From Argentina anserina (lineage: Eukaryota > Streptophyta > Magnoliopsida > Rosales > Rosaceae), in contig NC_065872.1 in assembly GCF_933775445.1 (NCBI RefSeq), positions 6,944,001 through 7,008,000 of the forward strand: a stretch of DNA of 64,000 nt, read 5' to 3'. Below the pieces are notes generated by a model. It did not search any database. It saw only the letters and a list, made by a program, of their open reading frames with translations, and was not told the origin of the DNA. Shown here piece by piece: positions 34,701 to 46,684 of this stretch. The translations under genes and the position numbers were made by a program. Positions within the stretch are counted from its first letter, which is position 1; each line of letters opens with the position of its first letter.

Positions 34701-36236
34701 CTCCACCATTTTCAAAATATAAAGGACTTTGTATACATTCATGAGTTTGAAAATTCTTGAGCAAGATCTTGGAAAACATAATGCATAAACTAAGGTGTCT
34801 TGTGGACTTGAACCTTAGCTTATTGAAAGTACATCAAAGTTGAATTAAGATGGCGAAGTAGCATTACTTTGAACTTACGATTTTATTGTAACTCAACCAG
34901 ACATACATCACACACTAGTTTTCTACTTCTTCCGAGTGTTCTAAAGCTAACATGTGAACTGGCCTTGTGCCTATATCCATTTTCATGAGTGCTCTAGAAA
35001 CTAGTCCAAGTCGCATAGAAGACGGCCCCACCTTCGACACTCATATAAGTAGACATGTAGTACCCTATAACGATAGTACTTTCAATCATATCTATTAAGA
35101 GAATTAACTAAACCTCCACCATTTATTACAGGTACCAAGCACTACTTTACTTTGGATGGAAATTATATATATGGATGTAACATATTAATTCATTTATTTT
35201 AATGCTTGCAATCACTACATATGATACTGTACTCATTGAACTCAAGGCTTGATGTTTCAAGTGTTGAGTTGAGTTTCCATCATTGGTGATTAAAATATGG
35301 ACTTCCCCATCCCATTTGATGTATCACCCATCAAATCCTTGTAAATTTAAAATTTACAAGTAAGTAATATGTTAAAATCTAATTTAGTGACTCATTACTT
35401 ATAACTTGGATTGCATAGCTATGACTCAATGAAATGAGAATCGTCATTTTAGTCTCTGAAAGCTAAAGCTATCAAAAAATTTCTTGACCATAACTTAGGA
35501 TCCGTCTAAACATTGTAAAATTGGATTGACATCTCAACTAGTAGTATGTCAAGCTCATCTTTGTATCAAATGGCATACTCATTCTTGCGCAATTACATTC
35601 CGTGATCAAACTTAGGAGTTAGGTCGCATTCAATTCTAGCGCTTGTTATTATGCTTCAATGAATATCATGCAAAGACATTTACAAAGATTTTAGTGAGGT
35701 TGCGTTTCGGATATTCTATATAATCAACTAGTTAGTATCTGAATATGATACAGCTAGCATATACTTGTGTCTAAATCATAGAGACTTTCTTTCATCATAG
35801 TCTTTCTTTGATCTCTCTGTACTTAAAGAGAGTCAAAACGTGCTGAATGTGGTATATCATGTCCTTGGACATCATGCATATTTTTGTTTGCAACAAATCA
35901 GCCTTCATATGATATGTTTACATACACAAGGAAATAAAATCCACATGAATCCACATGTAATCGATTTATGCTTTTTGAAACCATCATCAAACCTTTTCAA
36001 TTTGAGTATTAACTCTTCATCGACCAACATGTATATACAATTACAAACTGCTATGATTTGGAATTGAATTCAAAATCAATTATGGCAATTGGTATTTTCA
36101 AGACATAATCACATTTCTTGCATTTGAGCAGATCACACGCACACAATTACACACATCACTTCTCTTTGATCTTTCTTCCTAGAGATTTTAAAATTTTAAC
36201 ATTACATAACATGCATTAGATGGTACGATGTTGGTT

Positions 36237-36293
<57 letters not shown>

Positions 36294-37438
36294 CCAGAGT
36301 AAACATTCACTCTGAAATTACAAAGTGATGTTCTAATTTTGGCACACTTTTCGGTCATATTTTTTCACCATAAGTCATTCAATATTTAGGTGTGCTATTC
36401 AAGATCATTTCTACAAAATTTCATCCAATTCGGATATTAGGTATTGAAATTAGATTAAATCAATAAACGAATTAAAGCTGTTCAACGTGAACCATTCGTG
36501 TAAATCTCGGTTATATATAGACACACGTATGCTTAGGAAGAATAAGTCCTCATAACAGATCTTAGATCAATATCAAATATATTATAACTTATGCAACCTT
36601 TCAAAAAACATACAGAATTATCTATGCCTTTTCATTAGACAAATCTTTATAAAAATGTAAATCGATCAGTTCAAAATAACTAACTTGTAACTGCATTTCT
36701 GCAATCAGAGATAGATATATATTGCAAAGCCATAACCAAACTTCAGGCACCTAAATGAGCATTTTTCTTTCATATATCAGCAAGGCATATAAGTTATGTA
36801 TCTTTGCAAAACATACACATATTAGTAATGTAATAAAACAAAACATGGAAGGGAAAATGCACCAAGTTATCATAGCAAATAAGAAACCACTTTGATCATG
36901 CAATTAACAAATCATTTCAAAGCAATATAAAACTTAATCAAACTTCCGATCTCATTTGGCCTATCAATTTGGTCTGATCATACATACCAGAAACATACAA
37001 GTATTACTAGCAATGGAGTAGTAGAAACATACAAGTATGTCTAAGCTGATGCATAGTGCAACGTCATGCAATAAATATGATATCAAAAACATGCAAATAT
37101 ATAAACATACTTATATTACTTATGCATATGAAACAGTAAATGTATAATCATGTTTCTGTATATGAAAGTATGAAACATATCAGAACCCAAAACTATAAAA
37201 CAACGCACATATCTGAATATATATATATATGACTTGAAACTTAATTAAAAATGTGAAGTAATAATACATAATAATTATACATATACAAAGGGTAACATCC
37301 TTAGAGTCACCAATACATTAATTTACAAGAGTTCATGGAAAAACTTCATTATTTGCCCGAAGCTTATTCACTACTTCAGATACTATTGCCACAAACTTCT
37401 CCTTGGAGTGAAAATCTCTCGTGGTTCTTGAGAAGACG
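34701..37438. other. Non-coding interior of a probable decayed Copia element and AT-rich sequence
   Basis: No reverse transcriptase or integrase can be read. The sequence around 34790-35150 is GC-richer than its surroundings and reads like retrotransposon non-coding DNA. The rest is AT-rich with a dinucleotide repeat at 36237-36290. Confidence 0.35.
36237..36290. repeat. (AT)n microsatellite, about 26 units
   Basis: An uninterrupted alternation of A and T of about 52-54 bases. Arrays like this are prone to length change and assembly error. Confidence 0.95.
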
Positions 37439-37516
37439 ACAATTCTTGATGATATGACCATGTTTGTTACAATAGAAGCACTTTCTTTTCCTACTACCTT
37501 GATTGTTCCTGGATTT
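37360..37516 (-). pseudogene. Copia-type gag remnant with CCHC zinc knuckle
   Basis: The minus strand encodes a CCHC knuckle, CFYCNKHGHIIKNC (37439-37480), preceded by a basic GSRKRK and followed by LLKNHERFSLQGE before a stop. This is the nucleic-acid-binding part of a retrotransposon Gag. It is cut at 37517 by an unrelated LTR fragment. Confidence 0.65.
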
Positions 37517-37690
37517 TGTAATATCCCAGAAATTTATAATTATTTACTAATTATTATTTGGAGATATTTAAATTAGTGGTGATCCGATTATATAGTACGA
37601 AGGAGAAAACGAAAGTGTTCGATCGATTTATACACAGAAAACGAAACGTTATAAGGTGTCTTATATTTATTTTAAACACTAAAATCTAGA
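37517..37690 (+). repeat. Truncated LTR fragment related to the solo-LTR family
   Basis: It starts TGTAATATCCCAGAAATT, comparable with TGTAATAACCCGA of copy A, and contains gaaaacgaaagtgttcga and gaaaacgaaacgtt, comparable with gaaaacgaaagggttcga in copy D. Similarity fades after about 37690 and the other end is missing. Confidence 0.5.
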
Positions 37691-37926
37691 TGCAATATAT
37701 AATCCATGAACATTATAATCCATGAAATAAGTTAAATTTGGGTCCTATATCTATGTTAAACTTGAGAATTCCTCATCTAATGAACTAGTCAACAAAAGCA
37801 CAATAGTTAATTTCAATACATTATACGTGGACGCGGTTATGCTGATGTTGCAGACATTATCATTGCCAAAAACTATATAACACTTGTTTAAGTTTAAGTA
37901 TTCCCAGCAACAAAGAACTTGAGTTG

Positions 37927-38998
37927 ATGATGAAGTGCTCTATTCTTGTTTTCTTGCTATGCACTCGAAACTCAAAGCTCAACAAAGCTATGTCGGAAAC
38001 TCGGTTCTGGACTGTAATAGTACTGATGATGCAGGGCCATCCTCGGCTTTCCTTTACACCTGCAATGGTCAGAAGCAGTCCTGCAAGTCTTTCTTGATCA
38101 ACCTCCTTACAATTCGCTCTCCGCCATCTCAAACCTTACATCTTCAGACCCATCTGAGCTTTCCCAAATCAACATCATCTCTGACAACACACAGTTGTTG
38201 CCTACAGGGAAATAGGTGATTGTTCCTGTGGTCTGTTCTTGCTCAGGTCAGTACTATGAGGCCAAAACCTCTTTCTTAGTTCCCGGCTTTCCTGACACCT
38301 ATTTTACAATAGCAAACAACACATATCAAGGTTTGTCTACTTGTGATGCTCTAATGAGCCATAACAATGTAAGTGTATTCAGCGTGGAACCTGGTTCGAA
38401 GTTACAGGTACCACTTAGGTGTGCTTGTCCCTCAGTAAACCAAACCCTGAATGGCACTAAATTTATGTTGACTTACTTGGTCAGCAAGGATGACTCCGTC
38501 TCTAAAGTTAGTAAGAGATTTAATGTCAGTGAAAAAAGCGTTCTTCTTGCCAATGGGTTTACAGAAGATGATCCTACTTTGTTTCCCTTCACAACAATTC
38601 TTATCCCACTTCCAGTAGCGCCTTCAAACCCGAATTCACTACCCACCTCCAATGATTTCTCCTCCAGTTAGGCATATTCATCGAGAAAAAAGGTCAAGGA
38701 AAGTATACGTTTGGGTAGGGATTGGCGTTCTTGTAGGTGTACTAGTCCTTTGATTGTTTATCTATGCGGTCCTTTCCTATCACCGGAAAAGGATTCTCAA
38801 AAGGATACAGAAGGGATTCCAAAGTCCAAAAAGGAATTGGATTTGCAAGAAGAGTTGCATGTATCCATAGCTAAAGCTGATGCAGGTTTGAAACTCTAAA
38901 GATATGAAGAGCTGGAAAGTGCTACACAGGATTTCAGCAACAAGAATTGGTTAGGTGGCTCTGTGTATTGTGGTTTTGATAGTGGAAATGGGCTAGTA
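37927..38998 (+). pseudogene. LYK4/LYK5-type LysM receptor kinase pseudogene, 5' part
   Basis: The ectodomain is closely related to the intact gene at 21924 but is broken several times. The ATG at 37927 is not in frame with the following ectodomain (AQQSYVGNSVLDC...). A frameshift occurs near 38090 and an in-frame TAG near 38214. The long clean segment 38217-38671 then encodes the rest of the three-LysM region, with CSCSGQYYEAKTSF, NNTYQGLSTCDAL and RCACPSVNQT. Further frameshifts and stops hit the transmembrane region (about 38672-38900). The kinase N-lobe (YEELESATQDFSNKNWLGGS, about 38904-38963) is readable up to codon GTA at 38996-38998, where a Copia element is inserted. It is downstream of and parallel to the intact copy, so it is probably a dispersed or tandem duplicate. 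Confidence 0.9.
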
Positions 38999-39780
38999 TG
39001 AAGGTACATATATTGGCCTCCATATAGTTGATGAAGATCCAAAGGTGTGGAGGACAAGTCATGAAGATTTGATATGCAAAAGGAGAATTGAAGTTGTTTC
39101 CTAATTGGACTAGGAAAAGATTATGGTTTGTTTTTCCTACCAAAGAAGTCTCCACCGATTTGATTATGGGTAGATTGATATATATTTGGGAATATATATT
39201 TAGTTAAATGGTGTTTGAGAATTGTTATAGAAAAGGATTCAAAATAAAAGGTGTATTCCATATTCATATGGATTTTTTTTCCTTTTCTATGTGAGATGTA
39301 TTAGGAAGAGAAGTTAGGTTTAATTCCTAGGGTTAGGGAATACATGTGGCTGCTATATATATGATGTATATAGGCAGTAGGTGGTGTGGCCTCTAGGAGA
39401 TACACGAACAAGAAAAAAAGAGAGGAGAAAGAAAGTGAAACCAAAGAGAAGAAAATTCACAAAAAGAGAAGCTTAGTGCTAGGAGATCTTTGTGACTCCA
39501 TTGAAGACTTTAGTGGCAACATCAACGTTCTTAGTGTGGTTGATCATCCGTGTGACTACAACGATCTTAGTGAGGTTGTATCGACACTTGAAGCAACGAT
39601 CTTAGTGAGGTTGTTTCATGCTTGATTGTGACTATCAAGTAAGAAGTATTTTTACTTTTGAGAATAACATTATTATTGATTAAGGTGTAATCATTGTAAT
39701 ATCGTTTATTCAATAGAAAAGTAAAATTCTTCTACATATTCCGCTGCTATTACTCGTTATTGTTCTATCTTGTATTTTCA
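38999..39780 (+). repeat. 5' LTR of the Copia element
   Basis: 782 bp, TG...CA, with a TATA-like ctatatatatgatg near 39352-39365. Confidence 0.93.
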
Positions 39781-39804
39781 TTTGGTACCAGAGCAGGTAA
39801 CTAG

Positions 39805-41070
39805 ATGTACTTAGTGAGATCTGTGAGATTAAAGATGGAACGTCAAGGATTGAATCAACCACCCATGCTTTACAGTATGGATTTCGCTCAATGGAAGCTT
39901 CAAATGAGATCCTTTATATATGGTATTGATTTTCATGCATGGAGAAGCGTTGAACGTGGATGGAAACCTCCAATGAAAGATGTTAATTCAAAAGCTACTG
40001 AGGGGACATCCACTGGTGAATTAAAAGATGAAGATGAGTGGACTGAAAAAGAGATTAAGGCTAGTGAAGGAAATCACAAGGCTCTTAATGCTCTATATGC
40101 GTCAATGAGCAGAGAAGAAAGAAAAAGAGTTCAGAATTGCGTTACAGCCAAACAGGTTTGGAATAAACTTTGTGTAAAAGAACAAAGATTACAACATTAT
40201 TATTCTGAAATCGATGCTTTAAAAATGAGAGATAATGAAACTATTGATGATTTTTACAATCGTTTTACTAATCTCTCTACTTTGTGTGAAAGCCTTGGAA
40301 GACCGTTACAAGAATCTGATATTGTAAGAAAAATATTACGGTCTCTTCCAAAGTCTTACAGGATGAAAAAGATAACGATTCAGGAACAATATAATCTCAA
40401 CACATATTCTGTGGACTTGTTGATTGGAAACCTGAAGGCTTGGGAGATGGAGCTTGAAGAGGATGAAAGGCCGAAAGGTATGAATTCTAAAAATATTGCT
40501 TTTAGTGTTACAAAAAATCCTAAATCAAGCTCTGAGGAAGCTAAAAATAATGAACAGTTGATTTTAGAATTCGAGAAATTTTTGAGTCAGAGAAAGTCAA
40601 TTTCAAATGAACAAAATAATCAAAATTCTAGGAGGAATTTTAATGGAAATAATAGGCGTTTTGAGAAACGTAATGATAATTACTCACAAAAGAAGTATGA
40701 GTATGGAAGTAGTAGTAATAATAATAAGAAGTGTTATACTTGTGGTGACATTGGCCACGTTGCTACTAACTGCGGAAATAAAAAATTTGATTCAGGTAAT
40801 AAGGCTTACAAGTCCTCTTGGAGTGATGATGATGATAGTTCCCTGAAAAGAGACAACACTTTTGCTCTTGTGTCTTCTTTCTCTTTAGATTATGCAGGTT
40901 CAAAAACTGAGGATGAAGAGGATCAAGAAGAAGATGGAGAAAACAGCTATGAGGATAATGAGATGTTTGAATATCAAGCAAAAGTTATCAAGGCTGCTGA
41001 GAAAATTTCAGAAAAGAATGTTCTATTAAAGCAACAAGTGGAGAAGCTAGAAGGTGAAAAAATGGAATGA
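39805..41070 (+). CDS. Copia Gag polyprotein part
   Basis: An open frame of 421 codons. The N-terminal half is a UBN2/retrotran-gag type domain (QWKLQMRSFIYGIDFHAW, then a conserved YYSEIDALKMRDNETIDDFY). A CCHC zinc knuckle, CYTCGDIGHVATNC, lies at about residues 311-324, followed by an acidic stretch and a coiled-coil-like C-terminus (EKISEKNVLLKQQVEKLE). It would form the capsid-like particle in the cytoplasm. The frame closes with TGA overlapping the ATG of the next frame (ATGA, 41067-41070), either a frameshift or an element-specific junction. Confidence 0.85.
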   Translation: MYLVRSVRLKMERQGLNQPPMLYSMDFAQWKLQMRSFIYGIDFHAWRSVERGWKPPMKDVNSKATEGTSTGELKDEDEWTEKEIKASEGNHKALNALYASMSREERKRVQNCVTAKQVWNKLCVKEQRLQHYYSEIDALKMRDNETIDDFYNRFTNLSTLCESLGRPLQESDIVRKILRSLPKSYRMKKITIQEQYNLNTYSVDLLIGNLKAWEMELEEDERPKGMNSKNIAFSVTKNPKSSSEEAKNNEQLILEFEKFLSQRKSISNEQNNQNSRRNFNGNNRRFEKRNDNYSQKKYEYGSSSNNNKKCYTCGDIGHVATNCGNKKFDSGNKAYKSSWSDDDDSSLKRDNTFALVSSFSLDYAGSKTEDEEDQEEDGENSYEDNEMFEYQAKVIKAAEKISEKNVLLKQQVEKLEGEKME

Positions 41071-42191
41071 GAAGTAGAGAAACTAAACCTGAGAAAAAAA
41101 ATGACAATGGTGATCATGTGCTTGAAAGAAAACGGCTTCTAGCAAAGATTCAAATGCTCCAGGATAAGGTAATCGAAAAAGACAATCTAATTGATTTATT
41201 AAACTCTAAACTTGGCAAGTTGCAGGTTTTGCTTGATGGAACAGATAACAAGGTTGGAAAATTTCAAAATAGTTCAAAATCGTTATCTGACATTTTAAGT
41301 TCAAGGAAGAGCTATAATGATAGAACCGGACTTGGATATACTGGTAAGTCTAGCTCAAATAAAAATTATAATTTCTCTACTAACTTTGTTCGTGAACAAA
41401 CAGGTTCAAAGGCAAGTGAAACATATGTTGGAAAACATGAAAAAACTGAGAATATTCAGACTTCCTTCAATTCAAAAGTGATCAACTCGAATGACAGATA
41501 TGAGAAAGATATTAAAGATATTCAAAGTAAGTTGAAACAACATGGTCAGTTTTTACTTGATATTTCTCACTTTGTCGGTTTATCTAAATCTTATAAAGAA
41601 AATAAACAGGATGTGAAAAAGACTCAGAGATATCCAGGTAAGAAAGTTTGGAGAAAAAAGGAAGACCAGAGTCACATAGAAGCTTATTGTAATCTGTGTT
41701 GTATTGATATAGATTATGAATCTAATGATAAAGAAAATAGAACTGTAATTGACTCTATAAATGTAACTGCTGATCATTATGTGGATTTGTCTGAATTATC
41801 TGATGATGGGTTGCCAAGAACTAATAATACAAATGTGCAGTCACATGGAGAATCAAGAGAAGTTGATAAAAGTTTACAACCTGCAACAAAATTTCGTACA
41901 GTTTTTAAACAGGTTCAAAAAGATCATTCAACTAGAGATGTCATTAGAGAAGGCGTTCGGACCAGAGGAAGGACAATGGAAATTGCGTCACACAAAGGAA
42001 AAAACGCAGAAAGCTCCGACACTGAAAATGTGGAAATTAACAAAGCTCTAGTAAGTTTTATTAAAGAGAAAATTAAAGGAACTAACGCTGAAATTACAGG
42101 TTATTCTGATGCTGATTGGAGAGGTAATCTGCAAGATCGGAAAAGTAGTAGTGGTGGTTGTGTATTCGTTGGTAAGAATTTAGTTGCATGA
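41067..42191 (+). pseudogene. Gag C-terminal extension fused to the RNase H start; pol deleted
   Basis: An open frame of 374 codons. It begins with a coiled coil (LLAKIQMLQDKVIEKDNL) and a Lys/Ser/Asn-rich region. Near the end it changes abruptly to the Copia RNase H motif GYSDADWRGNLQDRKSSSG (about 42098-42155). The protease, integrase and reverse transcriptase normally lying between are missing, so an internal deletion of several kb joined the two in frame. The frame stops at 42189-42191, where Copia RNase H normally has a Trp codon. Confidence 0.75.
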
Positions 42192-42511
42192 CATAGTTAG
42201 AAACAAATCTGCACTCATTGTCTATAATAGAAGTTGAATATGTTGATCCATGTAGTTATTGTACACAAATGCTTTGGTTGAAAAATATGCTTAAGGATTA
42301 TAGTATTCCGCAAGGAAAGCTTGTTGTATTATGTGATAATACAAGTGCTATTAGTATTTCCAAAAATCATGTTCAACATACTAGGACTAAACACATTGAT
42401 ATACGTTATCATTTCATTCGGAAACTTGTTGATAAGAATATTCTATCATTAGAATTTGTTTCTACAAATTATCAATGGGCAGATTTGTTCACCAAACCAC
42501 TGGATACATAA
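42192..42511 (+). pseudogene. Copia RNase H, C-terminal part
   Basis: This continues the RNase H with the Asp-containing LCDNTSAISISKNHVQH, then RTKHIDIRYHFIR and ADLFTKPLDT, the usual end of the Copia polyprotein. Two stops (TGA 42189, TAG about 42198) separate it from the preceding frame. Confidence 0.85.
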
Positions 42512-44376
42512 CGCTTTCTGACCTTACGTAATGCCATTGGCATTTGCTCTCAATATTGACAAATAACAGCTTTGGTGAGTACATATGTCAAGGTAACATT
42601 TCCTTGTCCTTGATCTTATCTTACTATAGATGAGTTACTGCATTTTACCTGTTAGTTCTTTAGGGCTCTTGACATTGTTACTTTGGATCACCCATCTAAT
42701 GTTCTCGGATATTATTCATGATTATTAGCCTTTATGTTTGATTCTCACGTACACATACTTCATAGTGGTGGACAAATCTGAGTTGAGTCACCTAATCAGG
42801 AGCCGGTGTAGTTGAATACATGTTATAGATTGTGACTGCATGCGAAAAAAAATGTGTAAGGAATTTGTGCATGCAGTCTTAGGCCAGGCTAGTTCTACAT
42901 CTCCAGGAGTTGACTAACTACTCGACTCCTAGAGAAATGGACTGGTTTGGTCTCCCTGGAGGATATGATATGTTTAGGCCGGGCTAACTCTCCTCTCCAG
43001 GGATTGACTAACTACTCGATACCTGTTGGAATGGGCTAGCTTGGTCTCCACGGTGGTTGAAAAAAAAATTGTTTCAACAATGTACTGAGCTTATATTATC
43101 AAAATAAGAAAAATACGAATTATGATGTTATAAGGTGATTATATGGAGAGATAGGGGAGAGTGTCATTTAAGTTGGCTTGCGTATTTAATCACTCCTCTT
43201 TTTCATTCCCATTATGAAGTATATTCAAATGCACATCACACATCTTACTATTGGCTAATGATCATGCATATTACTCGAGGATATTTGTTTGTGTGGTTGA
43301 TAAAGTGTTGTCTTGCTCAACAAGAATTTTCAGGTCATTGTATTAACTCTTACTATGGTTGTATGATATGCTTGGACCGCTTGTGTTACTGTGATATTAT
43401 GGTCTCTGTCATGCCCCTACAAGTAATGTTGAGAGCGAAGTGCATGTAAGGTCTTAAAATGGTTTATATTCTTAGAGTGGTATGCCTGTTTCTTATTTAT
43501 AGATTCAAAAATTCCCTCATGCCTTGAATAGTATCTATGTTGGGTGGTTCAAACTAACGTACTCTAGTTCTATTTTTAATTACATGCAATCTTCTTCAAA
43601 ATTGAACCGTATGTGTGTGACTAGTAGTGCAAGTTTTCTCTAGGTTCTTATTTATTAGTAGTCATGTACTAATATATATGTGATTTGCATGCAGTGACTA
43701 TTTGTGAAAATGCTTCTAGAGTTTGGTTTTCATGATAATTGATTATATGGAAGAATATAAAGTATTTTACTTCTTACATGTGTGGTATTCTTGCCGTGTG
43801 CTTGATTTTTATGATGTGCATTCTTTTATGGACGGATATCTCTTATATGTCATAGTTATTTTGAGATAGTAATATGTATGCATCTGACTTCTTGCACATG
43901 TCTGTAAGGTTGGACCAAAAGCTATTCCTGCAGCGGCTGTCATTTTGAATGCCAGAGTTTTATTCGAATCATGAATTATTTCTTCATCATGCATATTGCG
44001 GCTTTACTCTTTGATCTCTATGATACTAATGTCTTGCAAGTTTTTGTGAATTGTGACTTCCTCTTCGTGGTTTACGTCTCCTACCTCAAATATGTTATTC
44101 TGCTTTATTGGTTCCTAACTATGTCTTTTAACATGAGTGGAGCAAGGAGCACTCGTCATGAGATAGAAGAGGATGATGTTCCGATTACTTTCTCCTCCTT
44201 TGGCTTCATCAACTTAGGGGGAGAATCAAGTCCCTATGACATTAAATCAAGTTCTTACGACATTAGTGTTTATGTTTGAGGTTTGTTTATCGAAAAAAAA
44301 ATTGTACTTACATTGTTCATGGTGGTCTTGTAGGTACTTGATGGTGAAAGTTGCATGGAAGGCCAAAGGGGGAGAT
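42512..44376 (+). other. Long 3' untranslated region of the Copia element
   Basis: About 1.9 kb lie between RNase H and the polypurine tract. Open frames of about 100 codons (43135-43449, 43971-44279) show hydrophobic stretches but no motif I can tie to a known protein. A second purine tract, ttagggggagaat, occurs near 44213-44226. Confidence 0.6.
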
Positions 44377-45156
44377 TGAAGGTACATATATTGGCCTCCA
44401 TATAGTTGATGAAGATCCAAAGGTGTGGAGGACAAGTCATGAAGATTTGATATGCAAAAGGAGAATTGAAGTTGTTTCCTAATTGGACTAGGAAAAGATT
44501 ATGGTTTGTTTGTCCTACCAAAGAAGTCTCCACCGATTTGATTATAGGTAGATTGATATATATTTGGGAATATATATTTAGTTAAATGGTGTTTGGGAAT
44601 TGTTATAGAAAATGATTCAAAATAAAAGGTGTATTCCATATTCATATGGATTTTTTTCCTTTTCTATGTGAGATGTATTAGGAAGGGAAGTTAGGTTTAA
44701 TTCCTAGGGTTAGGGAATACATGTGGCTGCTATATATATGATGTATATAGGCAGTAGGTGGTGTGGCCTCTAGGAGATACACGAACAAGAAAAAAAAGAG
44801 GAGAAAGAAGGTGAAACCAAAGAGAAGAAAGTTCACAAAAAGAGAAGCTTAGTGCTAGGAGATCTTTGTGACTCCATTGAAGACCTTAGTGGCAACATCA
44901 ACGTTCTTAGTGTGGTTGATCATCCGTGTGACTACAACGATCTTAGTGAGGTTGTATCGACACTTGAAGCAAAAATCTTAGTGAGGTTGTTTCATGCTTG
45001 ATTGTGACTATCAAGTAAGAAGTATTTTTACTTTTGAGAATAACATTATTATTGATTAAGGTGTAATCATTGTAATATCGTTTATTCAATAGAAAAGTAA
45101 AATTCTTCTACATATTCCGCTGCTATTACTCGTTATTGTTCTATCTTGTATTTTCA
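44377..45156 (+). repeat. 3' LTR of the Copia element
   Basis: 780 bp and nearly identical to the 5' LTR. The few differences include gtttgtttgtcc for gtttgtttttcc and gaccttag for gactttag. Confidence 0.93.
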
Positions 45157-45842
45157 TAGTAGCCATAAAAAAGATGGCCAAAGATGTGAGTGAGGAGGTG
45201 AAGTTACTGCAAAAGATCAACCACTTCAATCTGATAAGTCTTTTGGGCGCGTGCGAACACTCAAAGGATTCCTACCTTGTCTATGAGTTCATGGAGAATG
45301 GTTCACTAAGAGACTGGCTAAGTTGTCCACAAGTTTTGGGATGGAGGCACAGGGTTCAGATTGCTTTGGACATTGCCAATGGGCTTCACTATCTTCACAA
45401 CTTCACCAATCCAGCCTATGTGCACAAGGATATAAAAAGTACCAAGGTGCTGCTCAATAAAAATTTAAGGGCAGAGATTGCAAATTTTAGTCTCGCAAGA
45501 TCAGTGGAGAAGCAAACATATGGCTTTTCATCTCGGAAATTTGCACAGGTATCAAAGGGCTACATGGCACCAGAATATATTGAATACGGGTTGGTGATAC
45601 CTGCAATGGATGTATATGCTTTTGGGGTAGTTATGCTGGAATTAGTAACAGGAAAAGAAGCTGCTTTTACTGAGGATGGGGTAGAAGTATTTCTTTCAGA
45701 TGCTACAGTTTCAGTGATGGAAGGAGGGAATGGAGAAGTTGATCTTGTTGCACTAGTAGATCCCAATTTGAATGTAGGGCACTTGATGGAGTTTGCAGTG
45801 AGATTCCCAATCTGTGCTGAAAATACAGTTGGATGCAAATAG
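45157..45842 (+). pseudogene. LYK4/LYK5-type LysM receptor kinase pseudogene, 3' part
   Basis: After the target duplication the frame resumes at the beta-3 strand, VAIKKMAKDVSEEV. It continues open through the kinase-like domain with VHKDIKSTKVLLN (HKD for HRD), IANFSLARS (NFS for DFG), GYMAPEYIEYG and DVYAFGVVMLELVTGKE. It then leaves the family sequence at about 45800 and stops at 45840-45842, so the C-lobe is truncated relative to the intact paralogue. The long open frame suggests that the kinase half was still under constraint until fairly recently, or that too little time has passed to break it. Translation alone from the ATG at 45174 is not expected to give a membrane receptor. Confidence 0.88.
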
Positions 45843-46329
45843 GAAAATGCAGAACCATTATGTAATATAGATCTAGTAGCAAAATCAATAATTCTGTATC
45901 TTAATTAAGAACTCCTTATGCATCATGTATGTGTAAGCTTCTGCAAGATATTAAAACTCACATTTTTGTCAACTACTATTGCCTTTCAGAATATTATAAC
46001 AACCTTGTCATCAAACTCGAACAAAATTTGCTACTTCAGCCTACAGGCATGGTAGCATTTGTAGCAGGTAACCATTTTGATTTTTGATATCTTGGCCTTT
46101 TACTTGAAGCGGAGTATGTTCTTTGTTTTGAAGTTCCAGTAGACAATGCTCAGCTGTACTTGTCACTGATGCCAAGATACTTTCCACATATAAGTGACGA
46201 GAGAGTTGAATCCACTATCTAGATTGAGTCTTTGTGGGGGATTCGCAGAACTAGGGAAATAGAATGTTACATTCCTGCTATGACAAAATGCCAGTTTTAT
46301 ACCAGGACTCAAAGTATTCACCATGTTTG
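45843..46329. other. Intergenic region
   Basis: Flank of the LysM pseudogene. No remaining kinase C-lobe could be recognised. The five bases gtttg at 46325-46329 are the target duplication of the next element. Confidence 0.45.
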
Positions 46330-46684
46330 TGTTGAAAATATAAATCTCACATTGGGAATTGAAACCTAACATGTGGGTTTATAAGAGTTTTGACAACTCC
46401 ATCCATAGCTAATTGGTTTTGGATGTGAACCCCAAATCACTTTGTCATGGTATCAGAGCGGGTTACCTACGTCCACGTGTGAAGCTCAAATGACCACACG
46501 GACTCCACGTCACCCAAAATGTTGTCTACGTGTATGGTTTGAAAATTCGCTACACGTGCGGGGGTGTGTTGAGAATATAAATCTCACATTGGGAATTAGA
46601 ACATAGCCTGTGAGTTTATAAGGGTTTGAGCCACTCCATTCATAGTCAATTGGTTTTGGATGTGAACCCAAGATCACTTTATCA
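46330..46684 (+). mobile_element. TRIM (miniature LTR retrotransposon), 355 bp
   Basis: Two 118-bp LTRs (46330-46447 and 46567-46684; TGTTGA(A/G)AATATAAATCT ... (T/A)TCA) flank a 119-bp interior. A perfect 5-bp target duplication gtttg (46325-46329, 46685-46689) surrounds it. The interior opens with a tRNA-Met primer site, tggtatcagagcgggtt (from 46448), and ends with a short purine tract (gcgggggtg). There is no coding capacity, so it relies on proteins of another element. The LTRs differ at roughly 15 positions by eye, so this is an old insertion. Confidence 0.93.

Larger units (their letters stand above)
38999..45156 (+). mobile_element. Ty1/Copia LTR retrotransposon, internally deleted, inside the LysM pseudogene
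   Basis: The 6158-bp element has LTRs 38999-39780 and 44377-45156 (TGAAGG...TTTTCA) and a perfect 5-bp target-site duplication tagta (38994-38998 and 45157-45161). A tRNA-Met-type primer site tttggtaccagagcagg follows the 5' LTR, and a polypurine tract aaagggggagat precedes the 3' LTR. The LTRs differ at only about a dozen positions by eye, which points to a recent insertion. The interior keeps gag and the end of RNase H but lacks protease, integrase and reverse transcriptase, so it would need proteins from another element to move. Confidence 0.95.

Noticed and set aside
43971..44279. Hydrophobic frame between RNase H and the 3' LTR that might be an envelope-like gene
   Set aside because: It is only about 100 codons, with no signal-peptide-plus-coiled-coil layout and no similarity I can name. 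Length and position alone are not enough.
46448..46464. tggtatcagagc-type sequences as tRNA-Met gene pieces (also at about 39783 and 54648-54660)
   Set aside because: They are primer-binding sites next to LTRs and not tRNA genes. No cloverleaf can be drawn.
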